Origin: Rhodoplanes sp. Z2-YC6860
Lineage (GTDB): Bacteria; Pseudomonadota; Alphaproteobacteria; Rhizobiales; Xanthobacteraceae
Assembly (NCBI RefSeq): GCF_001579845.1
Contig: NZ_CP007440.1
Span: 3,680,029-3,744,028 of the forward strand
Length of the DNA stretch: 64,000 bases
Direction of reading: 5' to 3'
The notes below the pieces were generated by a model. It saw only the letters and a list, made by a program, of their open reading frames with translations. It had not been told where the DNA came from and did not search any database. How positions within the stretch are numbered: the first letter of the stretch is position 1; every line of letters starts with the position of its first letter. Position numbers and translations under genes: made by a program. Below are positions 52,335 through 61,335 of the stretch, piece by piece.

Positions 52335-52829
52335 TTAACTTGCACATTCGCTTAGCAAAGTTGTGATCTTCGTGTCGAGAGATCGCGCGACGGCGAGGGC
52401 TGCCGAGTTGCCATAACGCAGCAGATAGCTTTCCATTTTGTCGTAAGAGACGTGCACCCCATCGGGACGCTCATCGATGAGCACCGTGACTGGCGCGTAA
52501 GATCCAGCATCGGGCACGTGCTTGACCATCTCTTTCATGATGAGTGGATTGCCGACCACAAACCGTATGATCTTAGACGTCTTGGACCCAGTTTCGCGAC
52601 GCAGAATGTCCCCCAAGTCGAACTCCGCGAAGAGCATAAGGCCCGTACGGCCCAGGCCGCTTTGGACAACGCGCTCCAAATCCGGGAAGGAATTTGTCGC
52701 CCTCGTCTCCTTGAAAAATTCGACCATGTTGGGTTGCCCGACCGCCGACTTGAACGCGGCCACAACATCGTCGAATGGTTTCAAGCTCGTGAGGCTGAAG
52801 CGCTCCACCTCGACTTTAGCGATTGTCAT
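52335..52829 (-). CDS. DUF302-domain protein
   Basis: A 164-residue protein. The DUF302 core contains FAEFDLGDILRRETG, VVGNPLIMKEM and YAPVTVLIDERPDGVHVSY, matching the DUF302 pattern of a short ligand-binding fold (often G-N-P followed by a P-x-x-x-x-x-D/E). No signal peptide. A strong GGAGGA site precedes ATG 52829. It is followed upstream on the same strand by two hydrolases. Function unknown. Confidence 0.8.
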   Translation of the reverse strand: MTIAKVEVERFSLTSLKPFDDVVAAFKSAVGQPNMVEFFKETRATNSFPDLERVVQSGLGRTGLMLFAEFDLGDILRRETGSKTSKIIRFVVGNPLIMKEMVKHVPDAGSYAPVTVLIDERPDGVHVSYDKMESYLLRYGNSAALAVARSLDTKITTLLSECAS

Positions 52830-52891
52830 TTTGTCCTCCGTGACAACTCTCATGGATAAAGTGCCTCTGATCGCGTCGAACGTGCCGGCTG

Positions 52892-53767
52892 TCATGCGGC
52901 CGCGGGCTGTGCATTCAGGAAGGTCCGGACGTGGCTCACGAACATCTCGTGGTGCTGAAACAGAGCGCCGTGCCCTGAATCGGGATAAAGGACCAGCTGA
53001 GCGTTGCTTAGCTCCTTGAACATTGCGTAGGCGTTGTTCGCCGGCAGCATGGTGTCGTGGCTGCCGCTGACCACAAGGGTGGGTTGGCGGATGGCACGCA
53101 GAACCGCGTGCCCGGGATCAGGTGTGGCGCACCAGGTGATCAGCGCCTTGGCCTGCGGATCGGTTACCGCGCTGCCGTTATCGGTGTCCCGATCATCCTT
53201 GCGCAGCTTCGTCCGCTTCAGGAAGGCCAAGCCGGACGAGCGGCTGGCGGATGAATTCGTGAAGAATAGCGACAGGCGGGGGTCCGGCGAATCGGTTTGG
53301 GAAAACGCCTGCTGCAGAACCGCCAACAGGTGTTCCTCTCCGCCTTTCGGCGCGGTCCCGACGAGGATGAGTTTTCGGACCAGCCGTTCGTGCTCGGCGG
53401 CTATCTGTTGGGCGACGCAGCCGCCGAGAGAAAAGCCGAGCAGGTCGACCTCAGAAAGGCCGAGCAGATTGATGAATGCGACTGCATCTCTCGCCATCGC
53501 CGGAATATTGTCAGGCGTTAGGCCGGTCGAGCGACCGACCCCGGCGTTGTCGAATGCGATGACAGGACGATCGGTGGCGAGATCGTTGACGACGATCGGA
53601 TCCCAAGCATCGATGTTGCCCGAGAAGTGCTGCAGGAGAACCAGCGGCGTTCCGGTAGCGCGGCCGAGGCGGCGATAGGCGAAGCGTATGCCTTGACCTT
53701 CGACGTAACGGGTTGGGGCCGTTTCGAGCGTGGCGAGATCATGGTTCGCGATATCGAGTTGAGTCAT
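52892..53767 (-). CDS. Alpha/beta hydrolase
   Basis: A 291-residue protein. Oxyanion area LLQHFSGNIDAWD, nucleophile elbow GFSLGG (Ser about residue 113), Asp in GSHDTMLP and His in DSGHGALFQ. No signal peptide, so cytosolic. Related proteins include perhydrolases and haloperoxidase-like enzymes; the substrate is not set. It overlaps no gene but is part of a minus-strand group divergent from an AraC regulator. Confidence 0.87.
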   Translation of the reverse strand: MTQLDIANHDLATLETAPTRYVEGQGIRFAYRRLGRATGTPLVLLQHFSGNIDAWDPIVVNDLATDRPVIAFDNAGVGRSTGLTPDNIPAMARDAVAFINLLGLSEVDLLGFSLGGCVAQQIAAEHERLVRKLILVGTAPKGGEEHLLAVLQQAFSQTDSPDPRLSLFFTNSSASRSSGLAFLKRTKLRKDDRDTDNGSAVTDPQAKALITWCATPDPGHAVLRAIRQPTLVVSGSHDTMLPANNAYAMFKELSNAQLVLYPDSGHGALFQHHEMFVSHVRTFLNAQPAAA

Positions 53768-53938
53768 GTCATCCTCTGGATGCTTGGCATGAAATAATCG
53801 AGTGGGGAGGACGGTGGGGCGCGGCGACCGAGTCCTTCTTCCAGGACGTCGCTGGCGCTACCGTGGCTTGACTGGTTTTCACCAACGCTCTGAGCGAGCG
53901 TGTGTGCTCCCGGCGCAAAAGCGCCGAGAGCGGTACCG

Positions 53939-54709
53939 TCACTTTGCGAGTGAAGCCTTTTCAATCACTGCGGCGACTTCCTTTGCGTGAACGACGAGCG
54001 AAGCATGGCTGCCGGCGACTTCCGTCGTCTGCGCCTTCATCCCGCTGGCGAAAAATTTCTGAGCCTCGGGGGCGATTACCTTGTCCTTGGTGCTGATCAC
54101 GTAGAACGTCCGCTTGTCGCGCCACGCGGCCGTATCGACCGGTGCTTCGAACGCCGTGTGGTTCAACGGGAGCTGATGGCTTGCCAGGGATTCGGCGATC
54201 TGCGGGGGAAGGTCAGCGGCGACCGCCGAAGGAAACACCTTGGGATCGATGTAAAGGTTGCCTTTTTCGTCAGGATGAATCGCCGCGGTACCTTCGGTTG
54301 CCGGACCGCTTTTGGCGAGGGTCGCCAGAGATTGTCCCACGTCAGGCGCGAAAGCGGAGACGTAGACGAGCGCCGACACCTTGGGATCGTTGCCGGCTTG
54401 CGTGATCACCACGCCGCCCCATGAATGGCCGACCAGCACGGTCCTGCCGTCCTGCTTCGCGAGCGCCTGTTTTGTCGCATCAACGTCGGCGGCGAGCGAA
54501 GTGAGTGGATTTTCCACGAGTGTGACGTTGTAGCCTTTCTTCTTGAGAATATCGGCAACGGGCTGCCAACTCGTCTGGTCCACGAAAGCGCCGTGCACGA
54601 GCACGATGTTGTGGGCTGCTCCCTTGGGCAGTTCGGTGGAATGAGCCGAGCCGACCAATGTCGTTCCACCGAGGAGGACGGTGGCGGCTGAGAGGAGAAT
54701 ATTTCGCAT
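53939..54709 (-). CDS. Secreted alpha/beta hydrolase (EstC-like)
   Basis: A 256-residue protein with a signal peptide (MRNILLSAATVLLGGTTLVG, then HSTEL). Marks are IVLVHGAFVDQTSWQPV, the nucleophile elbow GHSWGG, Asp in STKDKVI and His in GSHASLVVH. It resembles EstC-type serine hydrolases placed in the periplasm. It is divergent from the AraC gene, and the spacer between them could hold the regulator site. Confidence 0.87.
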   Translation of the reverse strand: MRNILLSAATVLLGGTTLVGSAHSTELPKGAAHNIVLVHGAFVDQTSWQPVADILKKKGYNVTLVENPLTSLAADVDATKQALAKQDGRTVLVGHSWGGVVITQAGNDPKVSALVYVSAFAPDVGQSLATLAKSGPATEGTAAIHPDEKGNLYIDPKVFPSAVAADLPPQIAESLASHQLPLNHTAFEAPVDTAAWRDKRTFYVISTKDKVIAPEAQKFFASGMKAQTTEVAGSHASLVVHAKEVAAVIEKASLAK

Positions 54710-54923
54710 TGATTGTTCCTATTGGCATGTCGGACGAACACGGTCCGGGGGAATGGACAGGCATTTCCAACCAGGTCGCGGTTCTTCCATCTGCCGTCGG
54801 CGAGATGGTTGCCGCTCATGAAGTCGGCCCGCCGCGCCCTGACCTATTTCGCGGAACTTTCGGACGATAGGGATCAATCGTCCGGATTTTGTGTCCAATC
54901 GTCCACCGGTCTAATCTCGGCGC

Positions 54924-55958
54924 ATGGACATCCTCGCCCAAGTGCTCGATCGCGTTCGTCTCGGCGGGACGCTGCTCTTTCATTTCGAGCTCGGCCATCC
55001 GTGGCATCTCGAGTTGCCGGCGCGTCCTTATGCGTTGTTTCACTACCTCAGCCAGGGCTCAGCGACCCTCGCACTCGGACAAGGCCAGGAAATACAGATG
55101 ACCGAGGGCGATTTCGTCGTCATCACGCGCGGTGAGCCCCATGTGTTTTATTCGGATCGCCGGGCCAAGCCTTTGCGGATCATCGATATCGATCGATCGT
55201 CGCCGCTTCTCGGCGTCTTTCGTCACGGCTCCCGTGCAAAGCCGCTCTCGACCATGATTTGCGGCAACTTCACGGTGTCACGGCCCCTGCTTGGCAGCGT
55301 GCTGGAGCTACTTCCACCCGTGCTCCTGCTGAAGCCGACGACGGACGGTGGTTGGCTTGAAGCAATCCTGCGCCGCATGGTCAGCGAGTCCGCGCTTGAG
55401 CGTCCCGGCCAACGCGTCGCGCTTTCACGACTGACGGAAGTGCTCTTTGTCGAGGTGCTCCGAAGCTGGATCGCGTCACTCGGTCCCGGCCAAGGCGGCT
55501 GGCTCGGGGCCATATCCGACCCGCACATCGGACCGGCGCTCAAGTTGATTCACGAGAACCCGGAGCGGCCCTGGGCCCTGAGCGACCTTGGCCACCGCGT
55601 GGGGCTCAGCCGCTCGGTATTTTCGGCGCGCTTTACCAAGCTCGTCGGCCAGTCCATGCACCGTTATGTGATCGAACGCCGGATGGCAGAAGCGGCCTTC
55701 CTGCTGGAAACCAGCGATGAGCCCATCGCACGGATTGCCAGCCGAGTCGGTTACGAGACAGCGGCGGCTTTTTCGAAGCTGTTCCATCGGCATCACGGCC
55801 TATCGCCTGGCCGATATCGAGCAGCACGCCATTCGGACAGCGGCGAAAGGCAAGGGGACCTTCAGGAAGCAGAAGTCGCCGATGAACCTGGCCCGGCTGA
55901 AGTTCGTACGGTTTTGTCACGGCGCCCCGGCGCTAAACCTAGCTGGAGGTCCAGATGA
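54924..55958 (+). CDS. AraC-family regulator with N-terminal cupin domain
   Basis: A 344-residue protein: an AraC-ligand cupin (GSATLALGQGQEIQMTEGDF, then VVITRGEPHVF), then two helix-turn-helix motifs (ALSDLGHRVGLSRSVFSARF; EPIARIASRVGYETAAAFSK) and LSPGRYR. After this usual AraC end (about residue 300) comes a 40-residue basic and acidic tail (RHSDSGERQGDLQEAEVADE). The C-terminal 4 bases overlap the VOC gene start. It is divergent from two hydrolases and is their likely regulator. Confidence 0.87.
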   Translation: MDILAQVLDRVRLGGTLLFHFELGHPWHLELPARPYALFHYLSQGSATLALGQGQEIQMTEGDFVVITRGEPHVFYSDRRAKPLRIIDIDRSSPLLGVFRHGSRAKPLSTMICGNFTVSRPLLGSVLELLPPVLLLKPTTDGGWLEAILRRMVSESALERPGQRVALSRLTEVLFVEVLRSWIASLGPGQGGWLGAISDPHIGPALKLIHENPERPWALSDLGHRVGLSRSVFSARFTKLVGQSMHRYVIERRMAEAAFLLETSDEPIARIASRVGYETAAAFSKLFHRHHGLSPGRYRAARHSDSGERQGDLQEAEVADEPGPAEVRTVLSRRPGAKPSWRSR

Positions 55959-56335
55959 TAGATCACATCTCAATCGCGGTGCGTGATCTCGCTGCCAGCG
56001 CGCGTTTTTATGAAATGGTGCTGGCGCCGCTCGGCTACGCCAAGCTCGTCACGCGGCCCAAGACCATCGGTTTCGGCAAGAAATATCCGGAGTTCTGGCT
56101 CAACGAGCGCCCCAACATGACGCCGGTTGACGCCGACAGTGGCGTCCATATCTGCCTTCGCGCCCGCGATGCCGACGTTGTGCAGGCGTTCCATGCGGCG
56201 GCGCTCAAGGCCGGCGGTTCTTCCGACGGCGCGCCGGGGCCGCGTTCGGGCGAAATGAAAGGGTATTACGCCGCCTTCATCCGCGACCCGGAGGGCAACC
56301 GCATTGAGGCCGCAACATTCACGGCCGGCCCCTAG
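55955..56335 (+). CDS. VOC-superfamily (glyoxalase-type) protein
   Basis: A 126-residue single VOC domain: MIDHISIAVRDLAASARFYE (metal-site His), FGKKYPEFWLNERP, VHICLRARDADVVQAFHAAA, and the terminal AAFIRDPEGNRIEAATF (metal-site Glu). Such domains carry out glyoxalase, dioxygenase or fosfomycin-type reactions; the specific one is unknown. Its start overlaps the AraC stop. Confidence 0.87.
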   Translation: MIDHISIAVRDLAASARFYEMVLAPLGYAKLVTRPKTIGFGKKYPEFWLNERPNMTPVDADSGVHICLRARDADVVQAFHAAALKAGGSSDGAPGPRSGEMKGYYAAFIRDPEGNRIEAATFTAGP

Positions 56336-56349
56336 CTGAAGAGCGCTCG

Positions 56350-57309
56350 TTACGACGTGGCTGGCGCCGCCACGGGTTCTTCAAATCTGGCGGCGGCGAC
56401 GTGGCGGCTTATTTCCTTTGCAATGACAATCGCAACGGCTGCAACAGCGAGCCCCGCTACCACGTCAATAAAATAGTGTCCCCCGGTTATCGGTGTGGCC
56501 GCGAGCATTGCCAGGTTTGCAATGATGGCAACAGGGCGGAACCAGGGAGAGCCCCATAAGGCCCATCCGTAGAGCAATGCCGAGGCCGCATGAAAGCTCG
56601 GAAATGTAATGATGCCGGACAGGAGATCCAGATCAAGAGCTCTCAGTGAGCCGTTACGAACGAGCGGCAGATCGCGCAGTTGTCCGAGATAAGCAATCGG
56701 GTTGAGGTTTTGGAAGTCCGTTACGGAAACACCAAGCTGCTGATAGACGCCGATTGCAGGAATCATCGTCGAGATGATGGTTGTCACGATCAGCGCTATC
56801 AAGAAGGCGAGCGTATACACTTGCAGGCGTCGGAATTTTCCTGACGCTGCGAGGGCCACCGGAATAATGAAAAGCGGCCACCTGATCATCATGTATCCAA
56901 AATCGAGCCAGGTGGCGAGCAACGGACGCTCGTTCACAAAGGTGACATAGCCGAGCCAGTCCAATCCCAGAAACTGATCGATGGCCAACAGCTTTGCGTC
57001 GGCCATCGGAAAGTTTGCGGCCGCTGCAACGTAGGTGAAGGGCGCCATCAGCAGCGTAATGAGAACGATCTGCGCGGTGTTGCCGAGCACGAATACGACC
57101 TGTGGGTCGCGCCGCTTCACTGCGAAAGCGTTAAAAAAAGAGAAGCCGCCGTAAACCGCGACGAAGCCGCCGCCAATGATTGCAGCGCGAGGCGCGACGG
57201 AGAAACCGGTCAGCAGGAGGGCTGCGCCAAAAGCGGCGGCTACGGCGCCGAGCGCAATCCAATTGACGACGAACAAGCGCCAAGCTGCGGCCGTTTCACC
57301 CGTCCCCAT
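56350..57309 (-). CDS. PAP2-family membrane phosphatase
   Basis: A 319-residue membrane protein with about seven helices. The PAP2 signature is split as FPSFHAASALLYG (motif with His) and TPITGGHYFIDVVAG (His and Asp). Proteins of this layout resemble inositolphosphotransferase or lipid phosphatases of the Aur1-like branch. It acts at the inner membrane. A lipid-modifying role is inferred from the family. Confidence 0.85.
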   Translation of the reverse strand: MGTGETAAAWRLFVVNWIALGAVAAAFGAALLLTGFSVAPRAAIIGGGFVAVYGGFSFFNAFAVKRRDPQVVFVLGNTAQIVLITLLMAPFTYVAAAANFPMADAKLLAIDQFLGLDWLGYVTFVNERPLLATWLDFGYMMIRWPLFIIPVALAASGKFRRLQVYTLAFLIALIVTTIISTMIPAIGVYQQLGVSVTDFQNLNPIAYLGQLRDLPLVRNGSLRALDLDLLSGIITFPSFHAASALLYGWALWGSPWFRPVAIIANLAMLAATPITGGHYFIDVVAGLAVAAVAIVIAKEISRHVAAARFEEPVAAPATS

Positions 57310-57363
57310 TGAGCGACCTTTTCTTTCTCTAACGTCGAAGAAGTAAGTTGGACGACGCCCGTA

Positions 57364-57633
57364 TCATTCCATTGATCGGGTACGACACGACGGATTTCCC
57401 AACCGAAAGCACCCCGTGGGGCACATTTTGAAACTGCTCGAATACTTCGCGTGGATGGATCTGGCCGCCGGGTTTGTTCGACATTGTCGTTGAGGGCAGT
57501 GCTCGGTTTGCCGCCGAGACCGGGACACGACATCAATGATCGCAACCGAAATTCCCGCAGCGATCAGGCCGTATTCGAGAGCCGTTGCCCCGATGGATGG
57601 CCGAGTAGGCGCTTTGAAATTTTCGACATGCAT
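57364..57633 (-). pseudogene. Frameshifted Flp/Fap-type pilin
   Basis: ATG 57633 is preceded by AAAGGGG. The frame reads the Flp signature GATALEYGLIAAGISVAIIDV (shown only in part: ALEYGLIAAGIS). After about residue 37 it breaks from the pilin pattern, while the other frame gives GLGGKPSTALNDNVEQ, the expected pilin end, after removal of one base near 57525. Neither frame ends where a normal 50-60 residue Flp pilin would. It is an orphan, with no tad/cpa genes nearby. The break may also be a sequence error. Confidence 0.65.
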
Positions 57634-58391
57634 CGCCCCTTTTTGATGTCGGGTATTTCCCGGCATTTGCGCGCAAATAATTGCGCGCTGGGATGTTGTA
57701 CAACTGGCGATATACCGGCCGGTTAAGTGTTGAGGTAAAATTATTATGAAAGCGAGACTGGCTGTCTGACGCAGTCTCTCTACGCGGAACTCTCATGCGA
57801 CCGAACGCGATCGGCATTCGCCAATCGATCAGCAAGGCGGCAGCGCCTTTAGCTCGCTTTCGCGTTTCCAAATCGTTCGAGACAGTGCAAACGCGATTCC
57901 TGTTTGCATTTTCGCGATTCAGATGTAGACGCGAATTTGCCTCGTTCGTTGAGGGCGTCGACTAGGGACGTCTATTTGGCGGAGCGGGGTGTGGCGCCTG
58001 CAGGCGTGGCTCGTGACCACGTCCCAGGGTGCGAGGTCATTGTCCGTCCCCGATGAGGGGGCCGCCTTCAGTGGCAGGGCGCGATCGGGTGAAAGCGGGC
58101 GCAAATGCCCCCTGGAGCATGGTGGGTGAAAGCCCAGCCGGTCCGATCGAATCTCGAACGGTGGCCTCGCAATAAATCGCCACAAGTGGAGCGCCGGGAG
58201 GCGAGCGGACCTGATCGCAAAGGTCCGCGGGCGCCCTCGCAAAGCGCCCAGATATCTGCGCCGTCTCGGCGCTCCGCTCCCTCACTCTGTGAGGGCAAAG
58301 GAAAAGAGAGGCGCTGGCCCCGCGCCTGATCTGAAGGGGCCGATGAATCACGCCTGCATGGATGCCGAAAGTGACTGTTCGCACGACCGCA
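57634..58391. other. Long spacer before the LOG gene
   Basis: No gene was recognised with confidence. It contains a GC-rich palindrome (TTGCGCGCAAATAATTGCGC) at about 57665-57687 upstream of the pilin, and several GC-rich inverted repeats at 58170-58300. These could form RNA structure, but no small RNA family is recognised. Confidence 0.4.
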
Positions 58392-58994
58392 CTACATCCG
58401 ACCGGCGACGTCGGAGGCCATGGCCGTCTGCGGCTCGGGAATCCTCGCCGCGGCCTCTTGCAGCATCGGCAGCATGTCCTCGATCCGGTCGGCGACCAGG
58501 TAGTCGACCAGCAATCCCGGCCGGATGAAGTTCAGCTCTTCCATATGGGCCAGCAGCGCCCGCAGCGGCTCCCAGAAACCTTTGATATTGGCGAGCATCA
58601 CCGGCTTCCGGTGCCGGCCGAGCTGGACCCAGGTCATCTGCTCGACCACCTCTTCCAGCGTGCCGACGCCGCCCGGCAACGCGACGAATGCGTCGGCATG
58701 CTCGAACATCTGCTGCTTGCGGTCGTGCATGTTGCGGGTGCGAATGATTTCGCCGCGATGCATCTGGTGCTCACGGTTGGCGAGGAAGTCCGGGATGATG
58801 CCGGTGACATGGCCGCCATTGTCGAGCACCGCATTGGCGATCTCGCCCATCAGGCCGATCGAGCCGCCGCCATAAACCAGGCCAATCTCGTTTTCGGCCA
58901 TGATCTTCCCGAACTGACGGGCAGCCAGAACGAAATCGGGATCGCGGCCAGGGCCGGAGCCGCAATAGACGCAGACTTTTCGGATTTCACTCAT
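58392..58994 (-). CDS. LOG-family protein (putative cytokinin riboside 5'-monophosphate phosphoribohydrolase)
   Basis: A 200-residue protein. The LOG motif LPGGVGTLEEVVEQMTW is complete (PGGxGTxxE), with YGGGSIGLMGEIANAV before it and VYCGSG near the N-terminus. LOG enzymes release cytokinins from their ribotides or act as general nucleoside-5'-monophosphate phosphoribohydrolases. ATG 58994 lies in a duplicated 16-base segment (58980-59011), so an upstream out-of-frame ATG at 59010 starts a 7-codon ORF. It is divergent from the Atm1-like gene. Confidence 0.9.
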   Translation of the reverse strand: MSEIRKVCVYCGSGPGRDPDFVLAARQFGKIMAENEIGLVYGGGSIGLMGEIANAVLDNGGHVTGIIPDFLANREHQMHRGEIIRTRNMHDRKQQMFEHADAFVALPGGVGTLEEVVEQMTWVQLGRHRKPVMLANIKGFWEPLRALLAHMEELNFIRPGLLVDYLVADRIEDMLPMLQEAAARIPEPQTAMASDVAGRM

Positions 58995-59011
58995 GTCGAA
59001 TTTCACTCATG
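58980..59011. repeat. Tandem 16-base duplication at the LOG start codon
   Basis: Two copies of TCGGATTTCACTCATG and TCGAATTTCACTCATG lie head to tail, with 15 of 16 bases identical. On the minus strand each carries ATGAGTGAAAT. The first copy gives an ATG (59010) followed by a stop after 7 codons overlapping the real start (58994). Confidence 0.85.
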
Positions 59012-59153
59012 GGCCCTCGATATCGGACAGGGTCGCGATTCGTCTCTGTGAATATAGTCGCCGCGGCGGCCGGGACGAGGGTACGCCAATGCGGGAAAAT
59101 GTCCTGCCGTCGCTGTTTTACGCAGCAGAATCCACTATATGAGGGGCCTGTAG

Positions 59154-61145
59154 ATGCAAGGATTTGGCGGTGCATTCCCGCGCCGCCCCGACCGGGCCCC
59201 CATGAGCGACCACGTGCGACCCGCGCATACCATGAAGCGCGACGTTTCCGCTGACGGCGGCGCCTTGTTCCGCACTTTGGTGCGGCTGTGGCCCTTTATC
59301 TGGCCGCGGGAGCGGGCGGACCTGCAACGGCGGGTGATCTGGGCAACGGTGCTGTTGTTCGGCGCCAAGCTCGCCACCATCGCGGTTCCGTTCACCTTCA
59401 AATGGGCGGTCGATGCGCTGAGCGGGCAGGGCAGCGCGCCCGTCGCGGCCGATTCCTGGCTCGCCTGGGCGCTGGCCGCCCCGATCGTGATGACACTGGC
59501 ATACGGCGGAATACGGGTGCTGATGGCATTGCTGACGCAACTGCGCGACGGTGTGTTCGCCAAGGTGGCGATGCACGCGGTGCGGCGGCTCGCGATCCTG
59601 ACCTTCGAGCACATGCACGAGCTGTCGCTGCGCTTTCATCTCGAGCGCAAGACCGGCGGGCTCACGCGGGTGCTGGAGCGCGGCCGCAACGGCATCGAGA
59701 CCATCTCGCGCATGGTCATCCTGCAGCTCTTGCCGACCATCGTCGAGGTGGCGCTGATCGCGGGCGTTCTGCTCTATCAGTTCGACTGGCGCTATGTGCT
59801 GGCGATCGTGATCACGGTCGCGCTCTACATGTGGTTCACTTACGTCGCGACCGAGTGGCGTATCTCGATCCGCCGCCGCATGAACGACAGCGACAGCGAT
59901 GCCAACACCAAGGCGATCGACTCGCTGCTCAACTACGAGACGGTGAAATATTTCTCTGCCGAGGAGCGCGAGACCAAGCGCTACGACCGCTCGATGGAGC
60001 GCTACGAAGCCGCGAGCGTGAACTCCTACACCTCGCTTGCGGTGCTCAATGCCGGCCAAGCCGCGATCTTCACCGTCGGTCTCGCGGCGACCATGGTGCT
60101 GTGCGCCTACGGCATCCGGAACGGCAGCAACACGGTCGGCGACTTCGTCATGATCAACGCCATGATGATCCAGCTCTATCAGCCGCTGAACTTCATGGGC
60201 ATGGTCTATCGCGAGATCAAGCAGGCGACGATCGACATCGAGACCATGTTCAACATCCTGAACAAGCCGGCCGAGATCGTCGATCGTCCGGGCGCGCAGC
60301 CGATCCAGGTGAACGCCGGCAGCATCCGCTTCGAGAACGTCAGTTTCGCCTATGAAGAGGCGCGGCCGATCCTGAAGGGCGTGAGCTTCGAAGTGCCGGC
60401 CGGCAAGACGGTCGCCGTGGTCGGTCCGTCCGGCGCCGGCAAATCGACGATTTCGCGGCTGCTTTATCGCTTCTACGACGTGTCGTCCGGCCGCATCCTG
60501 ATCGACGGCCAGGACATTCGCGACGTAACGCAGAGGTCGCTGCGCGCCAGCATCGGCATGGTTCCGCAGGACACCGTGCTGTTCAACGACACCATTCGCT
60601 ACAACATCCGTTACGGCCGCTGGGATGCGACTGACGGTGAGGTCGAGCAGGCGGCAAGGCTCGCCCAGATCGACGGCTTCATCCGCATGTCGCCGCACGG
60701 CTACGAGACCGAGGTGGGTGAGCGCGGGCTCAAACTCTCCGGCGGTGAGAAGCAGCGCGTGGCGATCGCCCGCACCATCCTGAAGGCGCCGCCGATCCTG
60801 CTGCTGGACGAGGCCACGTCGGCGCTCGACAGTCACACCGAAAAGGAAATCCAGGACGCGCTCGAGAAGGTGTCGAAGAACCGCACCACCCTGGTGATCG
60901 CGCACCGGCTCTCCACCATCGTGGGCGCCGATGAGATTTTGGTGCTCGACAAGGGCCGCATCGTCGAGCGCGGCACGCATCACGAGTTGCTGCGCCAGGG
61001 CGGGCTTTACGCCAGCATGTGGAACCGGCAGCGTGAGGCCGAAGCCGCGCGCGAGATGCTGGCGCATGCCGCGGACGACACCACCGCGCCGAACAGGAAT
61101 CCGCCGCTGCCTGACGATCTCGCGCCGGCGGCAGCAGCGGAATGA
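59154..61145 (+). CDS. ABC transporter of the Atm1/HMT1 (ABCB7-like) type
   Basis: A 663-residue half-transporter: a membrane domain with six helices, the Atm1-type intracellular loops (SLLNYETVKYFSAEERE) and an ATPase domain with Walker A GPSGAGKST, signature LSGGEKQR, Walker B ILLLDEATSALD and IAHRLSTI. Atm1-like exporters move glutathione conjugates or Fe/S-related thiol compounds across the inner membrane. gor lies in the window but not adjacent. GAGGGG precedes ATG 59154. It is divergent from LOG. Confidence 0.92.
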   Translation: MQGFGGAFPRRPDRAPMSDHVRPAHTMKRDVSADGGALFRTLVRLWPFIWPRERADLQRRVIWATVLLFGAKLATIAVPFTFKWAVDALSGQGSAPVAADSWLAWALAAPIVMTLAYGGIRVLMALLTQLRDGVFAKVAMHAVRRLAILTFEHMHELSLRFHLERKTGGLTRVLERGRNGIETISRMVILQLLPTIVEVALIAGVLLYQFDWRYVLAIVITVALYMWFTYVATEWRISIRRRMNDSDSDANTKAIDSLLNYETVKYFSAEERETKRYDRSMERYEAASVNSYTSLAVLNAGQAAIFTVGLAATMVLCAYGIRNGSNTVGDFVMINAMMIQLYQPLNFMGMVYREIKQATIDIETMFNILNKPAEIVDRPGAQPIQVNAGSIRFENVSFAYEEARPILKGVSFEVPAGKTVAVVGPSGAGKSTISRLLYRFYDVSSGRILIDGQDIRDVTQRSLRASIGMVPQDTVLFNDTIRYNIRYGRWDATDGEVEQAARLAQIDGFIRMSPHGYETEVGERGLKLSGGEKQRVAIARTILKAPPILLLDEATSALDSHTEKEIQDALEKVSKNRTTLVIAHRLSTIVGADEILVLDKGRIVERGTHHELLRQGGLYASMWNRQREAEAAREMLAHAADDTTAPNRNPPLPDDLAPAAAAE

Positions 61146-61175
61146 TGCTGGGGCGTCGTGTAGTCCATCGGTCTG

Positions 61176-61305
61176 GTCCCCTCGCCCCGCAAAGCGGGGA
61201 GAGGGTCCCGAGCGAAGGCGAGGGGGGAGAGGGGCGCTGCAACAGAAGAGCCCTCTCCCGGCTCGCCTTCGCTCGCCACCCTCTCCCGCAAGCGGGAGAG
61301 GGGAC
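61176..61305. repeat. Dispersed palindromic repeat (copy 2 of 2)
   Basis: About 130 bases beginning GTCCCCTCGCCCCGC and ending GAGAGGGGAC. It is very similar to 49884-50012: both carry AGAGGGTCCCGAGCGAA and AGAGCCCTCTCCCGGCTCGC. It lies between the Atm1-like gene and the DUF559 gene. Confidence 0.8.
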
Positions 61306-61335
61306 AAGAACCGCACGGTCTATCAAAACTGCAAA

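Noticed and set aside
59118-61316. Very long open frame on the minus strand opposite the Atm1-like ABC transporter
   Set aside because: It is antisense to a gene with complete ABC motifs, has a His/Arg/Gln-rich composition typical of a GC-skew shadow, and no family motif.
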